DNA from: Thiothrix lacustris DSM 21227
Lineage (GTDB): Bacteria > Pseudomonadota > Gammaproteobacteria > Thiotrichales > Thiotrichaceae
Assembly (NCBI RefSeq): GCF_000621325.1
Contig: NZ_JHYQ01000014.1
Span: 1-64,000, forward strand
Direction of reading: 5' to 3'
Length of the DNA stretch: 64,000 nt
Shown: piece after piece, positions 42,772 to 49,928 of the stretch
Numbering within the stretch: position 1 is the stretch's first letter
How the letters are laid out: the number at the start of each line of letters is the position of its first letter
Position numbers and translations under genes: made by a program
The notes under the pieces: generated by a model
What the model was told of the DNA's origin: nothing
What the model saw: only the letters and a program-made list of their open reading frames with translations
The model's database searches: none

Positions 42772-43785
42772 ATGCAGCAGCACTGGATACAGCGGATGGT
42801 TTATTGGATTTTGCTGGCTATGCTCGCCAGTTTGCTGTGTATTTCCACCGCTCGCGCTGCCAACAGCATCGACAGCAACGGCACCCCACAAACCGTAGCC
42901 GTGGGGTTTTATCCGATGATTTTGCATTCTCTTAACCAGCAAAACAGTACATTTTACGCTGACCTGTATGTATGGATGCGCTGGAAAGGCGACCCTAAAC
43001 GTGACCCGACGGCGACTACTGAATTCGTCAATAACGTGGAAAAATGGGGCTTCAGCAATAATTCCACCTACGAAACACCCAAAAAACTGCTCAATGGCGA
43101 ATACCTGAAGGAATTGCATGTACAAGGCCAGTTTTTCCAACCCCTGTTATTGGATAACTATCCTCTGGATAAACATGAGCTCAGTATTGTATTGGAAGAT
43201 AGCACCTACCCCATCAACGAGCTGCTTTATAAGGAAGACATAGGGCAATCTGGCTTAGATGCTCGAGTTAATCTAGCGGGTTGGAAAATTACGGGCTGGA
43301 CAGTGACCACAGAACCCCATGCTTACGCCTCCAAATTCGGGGAACTCAGCACCACACCGCCCCCTGCTTATTCGTCGATCCGTTACACCGTCAACATTGA
43401 ACGCCCACTGAACTTCTTTGTGTGGAAACTGCTTCTGCCCCTGCTGATTGTGTTGCTGTTGGGTTGCAGCGCCTTGTTTATTCACCCGACGTATACCGAA
43501 GTGCGACTGGCAGCACCGGCGACAGCACTGCTCTCGTTGGTCTTTTTGCAACAAGCGTATTCGGCTTCCCTTCCCGAAGTCGGGTATCTAGTCTTACTGG
43601 ATAAGGTTTACGTGCTGGCTTACATTCTGGTAGTAGGGCTGATGCTATCCACCATCATTACCTCGTCGTGGATACGCACCGGAGACGAGGTGCAAATCAA
43701 GCGGACAATCCAATGGGATAAATTGATCGTCATCTGTATGTTACTGTTTTTCGTTGTAGGAACAAGCGTCTTGTTAATTAGCTAA
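42772..43785 (+). CDS. Pentameric ligand-gated ion channel homologue (prokaryotic Cys-loop receptor type)
   Basis: A 337-residue protein: signal peptide (1-29, ending STARA), a beta-sandwich extracellular domain (about 30-215; STFYADLYVWMRW, QPLLLDNYPLDKHELSIVLE), then four transmembrane helices (about 220-335). The loop region QPLLLDNYPLDKHELS lines up with the Cys-loop position but lacks both cysteines, as in bacterial GLIC/ELIC-type channels. The domain order and TM1 start (NFFVWKLLLPLLIVL) fit the pLGIC family, but ligand and ion selectivity are unknown. The start at 42772 has agagga 7 nt upstream. Confidence 0.75.
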   Translation: MQQHWIQRMVYWILLAMLASLLCISTARAANSIDSNGTPQTVAVGFYPMILHSLNQQNSTFYADLYVWMRWKGDPKRDPTATTEFVNNVEKWGFSNNSTYETPKKLLNGEYLKELHVQGQFFQPLLLDNYPLDKHELSIVLEDSTYPINELLYKEDIGQSGLDARVNLAGWKITGWTVTTEPHAYASKFGELSTTPPPAYSSIRYTVNIERPLNFFVWKLLLPLLIVLLLGCSALFIHPTYTEVRLAAPATALLSLVFLQQAYSASLPEVGYLVLLDKVYVLAYILVVGLMLSTIITSSWIRTGDEVQIKRTIQWDKLIVICMLLFFVVGTSVLLIS

Positions 43786-43900
43786 TCTGCACCAAACCTG
43801 CACCCTTCTCCACTGCTTTTCCACACGGCTCTCACGGAATCTCCATTACCTTTATTTATGATGCAAGGCAATGCAGTCACCAGAACCCAAGGAGCCTTCC

Positions 43901-45316
43901 GTGCACAACCAGCGTTTCTACCTCAAACTTGCCATCATCGCTTTCCTGATCTTGTTTTTGCTGATTCCGCAAGCCTTCATACTGGGGCTGGTCGGCGAAC
44001 GCGCCAGTTGGCGGCAGCAAGCCTACAGCAGCATCGAACAAAGCTGGCCGGGGATGCAAACCCTCGCAGGCCCGGTGCTCATCGTGCCTTATCAGCTCAC
44101 CTATAACACCAAGGAAAGGGTCAAGGACAAAGACGGTAAGGAACGCGAAACCGTGCGTGAAGTCACCGACCATGAGCTGCTTTACCTGATCCCCAACCAG
44201 CTCGACATTGCCAGCAAGCTGCAAAGCGCCTTGCGCTACCGGGGCATTTACGACGTGCCGGTGTACAGCAGCGGCCTGCAAGTCAGCGGCGCATTCAACA
44301 CCCAGCCCCTGCTTGACCTGATCGCCACCACCAAGGGCAAACAACTCCACTGGGACAAGCCGCAACTGTCGGTAATGGTGCGTGACCAACGCGGCATTGC
44401 TGCCCCGCCCAGCCTGCAATGGAACGGAGCCAACCTCGCCTTCAAACCCGGCAACAACCTGCTCGGCAGCGCCAGCGCGGGGATGCACTCCATCCTTCCC
44501 GAGATTGACCCTACCCAGACCAGCCAAGTGCCCTTCGCGTTTGATCTGGAATTGCGCGGAATGCGTTCGATGAATTTCGCCCTGCTCGCCGAAAACAGCG
44601 CGGTAAAACTCAGCGCCAACTGGCCGCACCCCAGCTTCAGCGGCGAATTGCTACCTGAAACCCGCGAAGTCAGCGACACCGGCTTCAACGCCGTGTGGAA
44701 AGCCTCGTCGTTTTCCTACAATGTCAGTGGCGCGTTGGAACAATGCCGTCAGGGTGAATGCGCTGGCTTACTGGAACGTGCGGTCGGTTTCGAGCTGATC
44801 CAGCCGGTGGATGTGTACCAGCAGTCCGAACGCAGCATCAAATACGCCGCGCTGTTTATCGTGCTGACCTTCGTGGTGCTGATCCTGTTTGAATTGTTGA
44901 AAAAGCTGCGGGTACACCCGGTGCAATACACCCTCGTTGGCTTTGCGCTGTTGGTGTTCTACCTGCTGCTGATTTCGCTGTCGGAACACGTCGATTTCCT
45001 GCGGGCGTATACGGTGGCGGCACTCGCCAGCACCAGTTTGCTGACGCTGTATTTCGGGGCGATTTTGCACAGCCGCAAGCTGGGCTTGATGCTCAGTTCG
45101 GGGCTGGCGGGGTTATACGCACTGTTGTACGTCATCTTGCAGGCTGAAGAAAACGCCTTACTGATGGGCAGTGTGCTGATTTTTACGGTACTCGCGCTGC
45201 TGATGTTGGCCACCCGTCACCTTGACTGGTATGCCTTGACGGCAGGAAATTCCCCTAGCCGTACAGCTTCCGGTACAGACCAGCCTGCTCCAGTAATTGC
45301 TGATGACGCCCCTTGA
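43901..45316 (+). CDS. creD: CreD-like inner membrane protein with an acquired C-terminal tail
   Basis: A 471-residue CreD family protein: N-terminal helix (LAIIAFLILFLLIPQAFILG), a large periplasmic domain with GPVLIVPY, and a C-terminal block of about six helices (SIKYAALFIVLTFVVLILFE, HPVQYTLVGFALLVFYLLLI). The GTG at 43901 is 6 nt after aaggag and is preferred to an ATG 30 nt earlier. Oddity: the last 20 or so residues and the stop come from a 60-bp block (45254-45313) that duplicates the antisense of the end of the ABC transporter gene at 46549-46608. The native CreD C-terminus was therefore probably replaced. Confidence 0.85.
   Translation: MHNQRFYLKLAIIAFLILFLLIPQAFILGLVGERASWRQQAYSSIEQSWPGMQTLAGPVLIVPYQLTYNTKERVKDKDGKERETVREVTDHELLYLIPNQLDIASKLQSALRYRGIYDVPVYSSGLQVSGAFNTQPLLDLIATTKGKQLHWDKPQLSVMVRDQRGIAAPPSLQWNGANLAFKPGNNLLGSASAGMHSILPEIDPTQTSQVPFAFDLELRGMRSMNFALLAENSAVKLSANWPHPSFSGELLPETREVSDTGFNAVWKASSFSYNVSGALEQCRQGECAGLLERAVGFELIQPVDVYQQSERSIKYAALFIVLTFVVLILFELLKKLRVHPVQYTLVGFALLVFYLLLISLSEHVDFLRAYTVAALASTSLLTLYFGAILHSRKLGLMLSSGLAGLYALLYVILQAEENALLMGSVLIFTVLALLMLATRHLDWYALTAGNSPSRTASGTDQPAPVIADDAP
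45254..45313. repeat. 60-bp duplicate of the end of the ABC exporter gene (copy A)
   Basis: This block is nearly identical to 46549-46608: both begin cctagccgtacagcttccgg and differ at only a few sites up to the last ten bases. On the minus strand it encodes GRHQQLLEQAGLYRKLYG and a stop, that is, the C-terminus of a paralogue of the exporter at 46550-48334. It forms the end of creD on the plus strand. Confidence 0.8.
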
Positions 45317-45597
45317 CGCTATGTACTCCCTCATCCGCAGCCCTTCCCCCGCAAGGGGTGAAGGGGGCAAAAGGGGGATTGAGGGGGATTTACTTGTCGC
45401 AAGACAAGCCCCTTTGCGAGAGGTAGCGTTGTATGAATTTGCAACCACGGACAATCAAGCCATATATTGATAAAATCGCGGGAATGCTAATTTACAAATA
45501 GCGGGTAGTCTATTGTTAAAATCGCGGGGATTTATGCGACGGACGTGGATATTAAGGAACATGCACGAAACAACATCCCTGACTCGGCACAACCGTG
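45317..45597. other. Non-coding stretch with small repeats and hairpins
   Basis: No credible gene. It contains a G-rich hairpin built on ccttcccccgcaaggggtga (about 45340-45362), a perfect stem-loop cttgtc-gcaa-gacaag (45394-45409), and two direct copies of aaaatcgcggg near 45472 and 45518. This looks like debris of mobile or repeat elements between creD and the hip locus. Confidence 0.5.
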
Positions 45598-45665
45598 AAG
45601 AGGGCGTATGCAATACGCCCCTACCAAGACCATCCGCTGTAGGGGCGTATTGCATACGCCCTCTT
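45598..45665. mobile_element. MITE-like 27-bp perfect inverted repeat
   Basis: The arms at 45598-45624 and 45639-45665 are exact reverse complements (27 bp) around a 14-nt loop. The core gggcgtatgcaatacgcccc is the kind of dispersed palindromic unit seen in many proteobacterial genomes. It carries no coding sequence. Short frames running through it are artefacts of the palindrome. Confidence 0.7.
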
Positions 45666-45742
45666 TGGGAAGTTGTTTCGGACACGCTCCTAAGCAATTG
45701 CCGGGGCGCTTCCGGCTGACGGGTTCTACCAATATCCAAGCA

Positions 45743-46240
45743 TTATGGTAATGGCGTTAGCAACAAAGTATGCAAACCTTCCCCAATCGGCGCAAACCCC
45801 GCATATTGCTGCTGCAAGCGTTCCAACAGCGGCAAATTTTGCCGGATAGCCTGTTCCACCGCCGCCTCAATTTCGCCAATTTGTTGCGCAGCAAGCTGGC
45901 AATGCTGCTTGGCAAATGCCTGTAACACCTTGCGCTTAGGCCAACGTTTCGAGCCAGTCAACGTCAAGGCCATCGTGTCATGCGGCAAATAGGGAACGGT
46001 GCTGACCAAATCAAATGCTTCGTGCCTTTGGCTTGCAGCCCGCAAAAATCTTCAAAGCCCAAGGCTTCACCGTTGCTGTCATTGCGCGTGGCTATAGCTT
46101 TCGTGACGGAGTGGCATAGTCAGCGACAAGGCTTCGGGCGCATCGTGGCGGTAGCTAAAATGGTATTGCTGTTGGCTGGCGCTCAAGCGTCCGGCGGGTG
46201 TAGGACGATGATGCCCGGTGTACACATCAACCGCCGCCAT
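45743..46240 (-). pseudogene. hipA: Broken hipA (toxin kinase) with internal deletion and frameshifts
   Basis: The first 53 codons (46240-46079) start MAAVDVYTGHHRPTPAGRLS and include ALSLTMPLRHESYSH, a HipA N-terminus, then stop. A second piece in another frame encodes EALGFEDFCGLQAKGT (about 46035-46075). A third (45743-46045) gives DLVSTVPYLPHDTMALTLTG plus SKRWP, the HipA C-terminus. The whole kinase core is missing: about 160 codons remain of roughly 420. The start overlaps the hipB end by 14 nt as in intact hipBA operons, so this was a normal toxin gene that has decayed. Confidence 0.75.
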
Positions 46241-46487
46241 ACTGCACCTTCAACTCATCCAGCGTCGGCAAGCCTGCATCCTGGGTGGTAAGGACTTTGC
46301 CCAGCACCATGAGCACCCGATCTACCTTGCGGATACCGATGTCGTTGTAAGCATTGCGCTCAAGTGCGCCGATGGTGGTACGGTCAAGATGACACAGGTC
46401 GGCAAGCTGTTGCTGGCTCCAGCCCCGCGCTTGGCGGGCGGAGCGGATGGTTTCACCGATGGCTTCTAACATGATGGATATATTCAT
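46227..46487 (-). CDS. hipB: HipB-like XRE antitoxin
   Basis: An 86-residue protein with a helix-turn-helix of XRE type (IGETIRSARQARGWSQQQLA followed by DLCHLDRTTIGALE) and a C-terminus of HipB style. It looks intact, unlike its hipA partner. Two near-identical palindromes (46472-46489 and 46512-46529) lie over and upstream of the start and are probable autoregulatory operators. The start is either 46487 or 46472; neither has a good ribosome site. Confidence 0.75.
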   Translation of the reverse strand: MNISIMLEAIGETIRSARQARGWSQQQLADLCHLDRTTIGALERNAYNDIGIRKVDRVLMVLGKVLTTQDAGLPTLDELKVQYGGG

Positions 46488-46529
46488 CAAAAAGTGGATT
46501 TAAGCCATTATTGATGAATATATTCATCA
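46472..46529 (-). promoter_or_regulatory. Paired HipB operators
   Basis: tgatgaatatattcatca at 46512-46529 is a perfect 18-bp palindrome, and tgatggatatattcatca at 46472-46489 matches it except for one base. The centres are 40 bp apart, about four helical turns, as expected for cooperative repressor binding. The second site covers the hipB start. Confidence 0.75.
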
Positions 46530-46548
46530 TTTCAAGCCGAAAAATACG

Positions 46549-46608
46549 CCTAGCCGTACAGCTTCCGGTACAGACCATCCTGCTCCAGCAATTGCTGATG
46601 ACTCCCCT
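46549..46608. repeat. 60-bp duplicate at the end of the ABC exporter gene (copy B)
   Basis: This is the resident copy, coding for the exporter's last residues (QQLLEQDGLYRKLYG). The copy at 45254-45313 differs at a few positions, including codons for residues in LEQAGLYR, so it is an older duplication or a paralogue fragment rather than a recent copy. Confidence 0.8.
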
Positions 46609-48334
46609 GCTCACTGATACCGCCGTCTTCAAACACGAAAATGTGATCAGCCTGGCGCACGGCACTCAAGCGGTGTGCCACGATCAGGGTAGTGCGTCCC
46701 GCTAAGAATTCACTCATAGCAGCGTGCAGCTTTTGCTCCGTTGCCGTATCCAGTGCCGACGTCGCCTCATCCAGAATCACCACGCTGGGGTTCGATAAAA
46801 TCATCCGCGCAATCGCCAGCCGCTGGCGTTGCCCGCCGGAAAGCCGCATTCCTTGCCGCCCGACGATCGTCTCCAGACCTTGCGCCTGTTCGCGAATGGT
46901 GGCGTCGAGTTGCGCAATGCGTAACGCTTCCCACAACTCCGCGTCGCTGGCATCGCGCCCCAGTGTCAGGTTGGCGCGTACCGTGTCGTTGAACAGCGCC
47001 GGTTGTTGCAATACCGTGGCGACGTGTTCACGCACCACATCCAGCCCTATTTCTGTCACGGGCACATCATCAAAATAGAGTTGCCCTTGCTGCGGCTGGT
47101 ACAGCCCCAACAGCACTTGCACAAAGGTGGATTTGCCGCCGCCGCTGGCTCCCACCAGTGCAATTTTCTGCCCCGCCTTGATGGTGAGGTTCACATCACG
47201 CAAGACCGGCGGCTTGTCACCGTAGGCAAAGGTAATGTGTTCCGCCCGCACGCTGACCGTGGTTTTGCCTGCAAACGGGTCGTGGAGATGGGGGTAATGT
47301 GGCTCGGGCTGCATCGCCAGCAGGGTATTAATGCGCTGCAAGGCTGCTCGTGCGCCAAACCAGCCGTATTGGATCGCCAGCACTTCTTGCACCGGCCCCA
47401 TCATGAACCACAGGTAGCTGAATACCGCGAACATTTCGCCAATGCTCAGGTCGGAAAAGACTACCATCAACATGCTGCCTGCGCGGAACAGGTCAAACCC
47501 GGCGATGAAGACGGTAAACGACAAGCGGCTGGCTGCATCGCTGCGCCACGCGAATTGCCCGGCGTGCTGTTTCACTTCCTGCGCATGGGTGGTCACTCGC
47601 CCGAAGAAACTGCTGGCGCGATTGCTGGCGCGAATTTGCTGGATGGTGTCGAGCGTTTCGGTGAGGGCTTGCTGGAACCGTTCAAACGCGCTGTTTTCCT
47701 GCTTTTTCAGATCCTTGACGTAACCGCCGAGCTTGGTGGTCAGCAAAATCACCAGCGGGTTGAGCAGCAAGATGAACAAGGCCAGTTGCCAATGCAGCCA
47801 TAACAGGATGGCCGTCACGCCGATCAGGGAGAGCACCGCCACAATGAATTTGCTGATACTGATGCCGAGGAAGTTGTCGATGGTTTCCACATCCACCACC
47901 AACCGCGAGCTGACCGTGCCACTGCCGAGGGTTTCGTATTCGGTCATCGCCACGGTTTCGATATGCCCCAGCAAGCGACGGCGGATGCTGTAGGTGAGTT
48001 CCTTGCTGATCAGGGTGAATTCGCGGTTTTGCCATACCCCGGCAAGCAAGCCCGCCAAGCGCATGATGACCGTTAGCACCGTGATGAAGGTGATGTATAA
48101 CACTGGTCCATGCCATTCAGTGGGGAACAGCTCATTCATCCTCGCTACCAACCAGCCGGGCTTGTGGAGCAGGACTTCATCGACCAGCAGCGGAATCAAG
48201 AGCGGGATCGGCACACTGATCAGTACCGCAAACAAGGCGACAAGGTTGGCGATCACCAATTCGCGGCGATGCCGTAGCATTTGCTGGAACAATTCTTGCC
48301 AAGTGTAGGCGTATTGGGTGTCAGGTGTTTTCAT
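46550..48334 (-). CDS. ABC exporter, fused permease and ATPase
   Basis: A 594-residue half-transporter: six membrane helices (about 25-320), then the nucleotide-binding domain with Walker A LVGASGGGKSTFV, Q-loop VLQQPALF, signature RLSGGQRQRLAIARM, Walker B PSVVILDEATSALD and the switch histidine in IVAHRLSAV. It works as a dimer exporting an unknown substrate (lipid, peptide or drug). A second copy of its last 60 bp lies at 45254-45313, inside creD, and points to a lost paralogue. Confidence 0.93.
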   Translation of the reverse strand: MKTPDTQYAYTWQELFQQMLRHRRELVIANLVALFAVLISVPIPLLIPLLVDEVLLHKPGWLVARMNELFPTEWHGPVLYITFITVLTVIMRLAGLLAGVWQNREFTLISKELTYSIRRRLLGHIETVAMTEYETLGSGTVSSRLVVDVETIDNFLGISISKFIVAVLSLIGVTAILLWLHWQLALFILLLNPLVILLTTKLGGYVKDLKKQENSAFERFQQALTETLDTIQQIRASNRASSFFGRVTTHAQEVKQHAGQFAWRSDAASRLSFTVFIAGFDLFRAGSMLMVVFSDLSIGEMFAVFSYLWFMMGPVQEVLAIQYGWFGARAALQRINTLLAMQPEPHYPHLHDPFAGKTTVSVRAEHITFAYGDKPPVLRDVNLTIKAGQKIALVGASGGGKSTFVQVLLGLYQPQQGQLYFDDVPVTEIGLDVVREHVATVLQQPALFNDTVRANLTLGRDASDAELWEALRIAQLDATIREQAQGLETIVGRQGMRLSGGQRQRLAIARMILSNPSVVILDEATSALDTATEQKLHAAMSEFLAGRTTLIVAHRLSAVRQADHIFVFEDGGISEQGSHQQLLEQDGLYRKLYG

Positions 48335-48365
48335 GTGGGCATACTACCCGGATTTGGGTGCGCCG

Positions 48366-48398
48366 CAAAAAAGAAAGGCGCAAATTGCGCCTTTCTTT
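48366..48398 (-). terminator. Strong intrinsic terminator of the dihaem cytochrome gene
   Basis: The arms aaagaaaggcgcaa (48370-48383) and ttgcgcctttcttt (48385-48398) form a 14-bp stem. On the minus strand it is followed by a run of U (48367-48372 on the plus strand is all A). It lies 21 nt past the cytochrome stop and also precedes the ABC exporter gene. Confidence 0.88.
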
Positions 48399-48419
48399 AA
48401 CTGTTATGCCATGACGACA

Positions 48420-49433
48420 TTACTGGGATTTACCCACCATGAAATCGACAGCAGCCTTGACTTCATCGTCAGACAACGCTGGGTTGCCACCTTTCGCAGG
48501 CATGACATTTTTGCCGTTGATCGCGTTGTGGTACATCGCGTCATTACCTGTAGCGATACGTGGAGCCCAAGCGGCTTTGTCGCCCAGTTTCGGGGAACCA
48601 GCAATACCCACATCGTGGCAAGAGAAACAAATACCTTTGTAGATTTTCTCACCATCAATGGCAGCAGCAGCGACCGGGGCAGCAGCTTGCTCAGCAGCAG
48701 GCGCTTCAGCCGGAGCAGCCGCAGCTTGCTCAGCAGCAGGCGCTTCAGCCGGGGCAGCCGCAGCTTGCTCAGCAGCAGGCGCTTCAGCCGGAGCAGCCGC
48801 AGCTTGCTCAGCAGCAGGCGCAGCGGCAGCTTGCTCAGCAGCAGGCGCTTCAGCCGGGGCAGCGGCAGCTTGCTCAGCAGCTTGCTCAGCAGCAGGCGCT
48901 GCGGCAACGGCTGGAGCTGCATCCGCGCTTCCCGGAACCAACCCTTTCGCGTCAGCTGACAAATCAAAACCAGCTTTACCTGTCATGTACACGATAGTGT
49001 TGAGCAGTTCCTCATCCGTAATCGTAGGATCACCCCCACGAGCAGGCATGGAACGGATACCATTGGTCGCATGATCCAGCAATACTTTCAGGGTTTGCGC
49101 TACCCGTGGTTCCCATGCGCCTTTATCATCCAGCTTCGGAGCACCCAACACGCCCGCAGCATGACAAGAGGTACAAACGGCGTTGTAAACCGCTTCACCA
49201 GAACGCGCTTCCTTGACGATGGACTTATCGACAGTAACCACAGAACCAATCGGGGCAAGGTTGATATCAGCAGCCGCTGCTGCCATCGAGGTGTCTTCAG
49301 CGCCTTTGGTCGAGTTCTTGTCAATTGTGCTGAACAAGTTGGAAACCAGTACAAAAATCGTCGTACCGATCAAGGCAAGACCACCAACCAATACTGGCTT
49401 AGCCATAGGGTCTTTATGTGTAGAGTGAGCCAC
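48420..49433 (-). CDS. Membrane-anchored dihaem cytochrome c with an Ala-Pro-Glu repeat linker
   Basis: A 337-residue protein: an N-terminal membrane helix (about 12-34), then two class I cytochrome c5-like domains. The first has CTSCH (VYNAVCTSCHAAGV) and axial Met in SMPARGG; the second has CFSCH (YKGICFSCHDVGIAGSP) and Met in VMPAKGG. Between them, about residues 165-255, is a linker of repeated AAPAEAPAAEQAA units encoded by 39-bp tandem repeats (about 48660-48905). The architecture suggests electron transfer in the periplasm at the membrane, for example toward a terminal oxidase or in sulfur oxidation. The flexible arm would let the second haem reach far from the membrane. Confidence 0.9.
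   Translation of the reverse strand: MAHSTHKDPMAKPVLVGGLALIGTTIFVLVSNLFSTIDKNSTKGAEDTSMAAAAADINLAPIGSVVTVDKSIVKEARSGEAVYNAVCTSCHAAGVLGAPKLDDKGAWEPRVAQTLKVLLDHATNGIRSMPARGGDPTITDEELLNTIVYMTGKAGFDLSADAKGLVPGSADAAPAVAAAPAAEQAAEQAAAAPAEAPAAEQAAAAPAAEQAAAAPAEAPAAEQAAAAPAEAPAAEQAAAAPAEAPAAEQAAAPVAAAAIDGEKIYKGICFSCHDVGIAGSPKLGDKAAWAPRIATGNDAMYHNAINGKNVMPAKGGNPALSDDEVKAAVDFMVGKSQ
48660..48905. repeat. 39-bp tandem repeats in the cytochrome linker
   Basis: About six imperfect copies of a unit starting gcagcttgctcagcagcagg are seen, some shortened by 6 to 18 bp. They are in frame and encode the AP-rich linker. Such repeats are prone to length change. Confidence 0.8.
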
Positions 49434-49647
49434 TTTATCCTCCTGTAGATTGGGCGGTAGCTGCCCGACAATCTGTGAATCTAAGCATTAGAAAATCGTA
49501 AACCGGCAGATTATATTCACAAATACTAATATTCGCTATGTATTGCTAGAGAAAACTTGACCTTAATCATACTAAAAAATGCGGTTTACTGCACTAAAGT
49601 GGCGATAGACTCAGGGGCAAGGGTTGGGTATGATGCGCTTTCACGAC

Positions 49648-49723
49648 GCACCCGTAGCTCAGGGGATAGAGTATCGGCCTCCGAAGCCGAGGGTCGCTGG
49701 TTCGATTCCAGCCGGGTGCGCCA
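49648..49723 (+). tRNA. tRNA-Arg(CCG)
   Basis: A complete 76-nt cloverleaf: acceptor gcacccg with cgggtgc, anticodon loop ctccgaa within tcggc-ctccgaa-gccga giving anticodon CCG, T-arm ctgg-ttcgatt-ccag, and an encoded CCA end. The 495-nt gap 49434-49928 contains only this gene plus a small hairpin cgcta-gaaa-tagcg at 49757-49770; I see no integrase or other gene in it. Confidence 0.97.
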
Positions 49724-49928
49724 ATAAATTCAAAGACTTGCGAGAGAGTATTCACACGCTAGAAATAGCGAGTTAGCATTAAGTTAGCGCAACGTCACCG
49801 TCTGCACAAAATCTAGAATACCTTAATTTCAAAATCTACCGCGCCATTCATCACTCTGATTTGATAAGGCCGCCGGAAAATCACAAAATCAAAGCCCCTG
49901 AAACTCCAATAATAACAACAGACCTACC

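Noticed and set aside
43877-44629. Long minus-strand frame inside creD
   Set aside because: It is antisense to a clearly recognisable CreD domain and has no ribosome site or domain.
45455-45739. A minus-strand protein-coding gene of about 94 residues
   Set aside because: The frame runs through the 27-bp inverted repeat and flanking debris, has no ribosome site, and resembles no protein.
48660-48905. CRISPR or antisense coding repeats
   Set aside because: The 39-bp units are in frame and encode the AP-rich linker of the dihaem cytochrome. Long antisense frames here are composition artefacts.
49648-49928. An integration site with mobile element after tRNA-Arg
   Set aside because: No integrase and no repeat of the tRNA 3' end are visible within the window. 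The following gene is the housekeeping comM.
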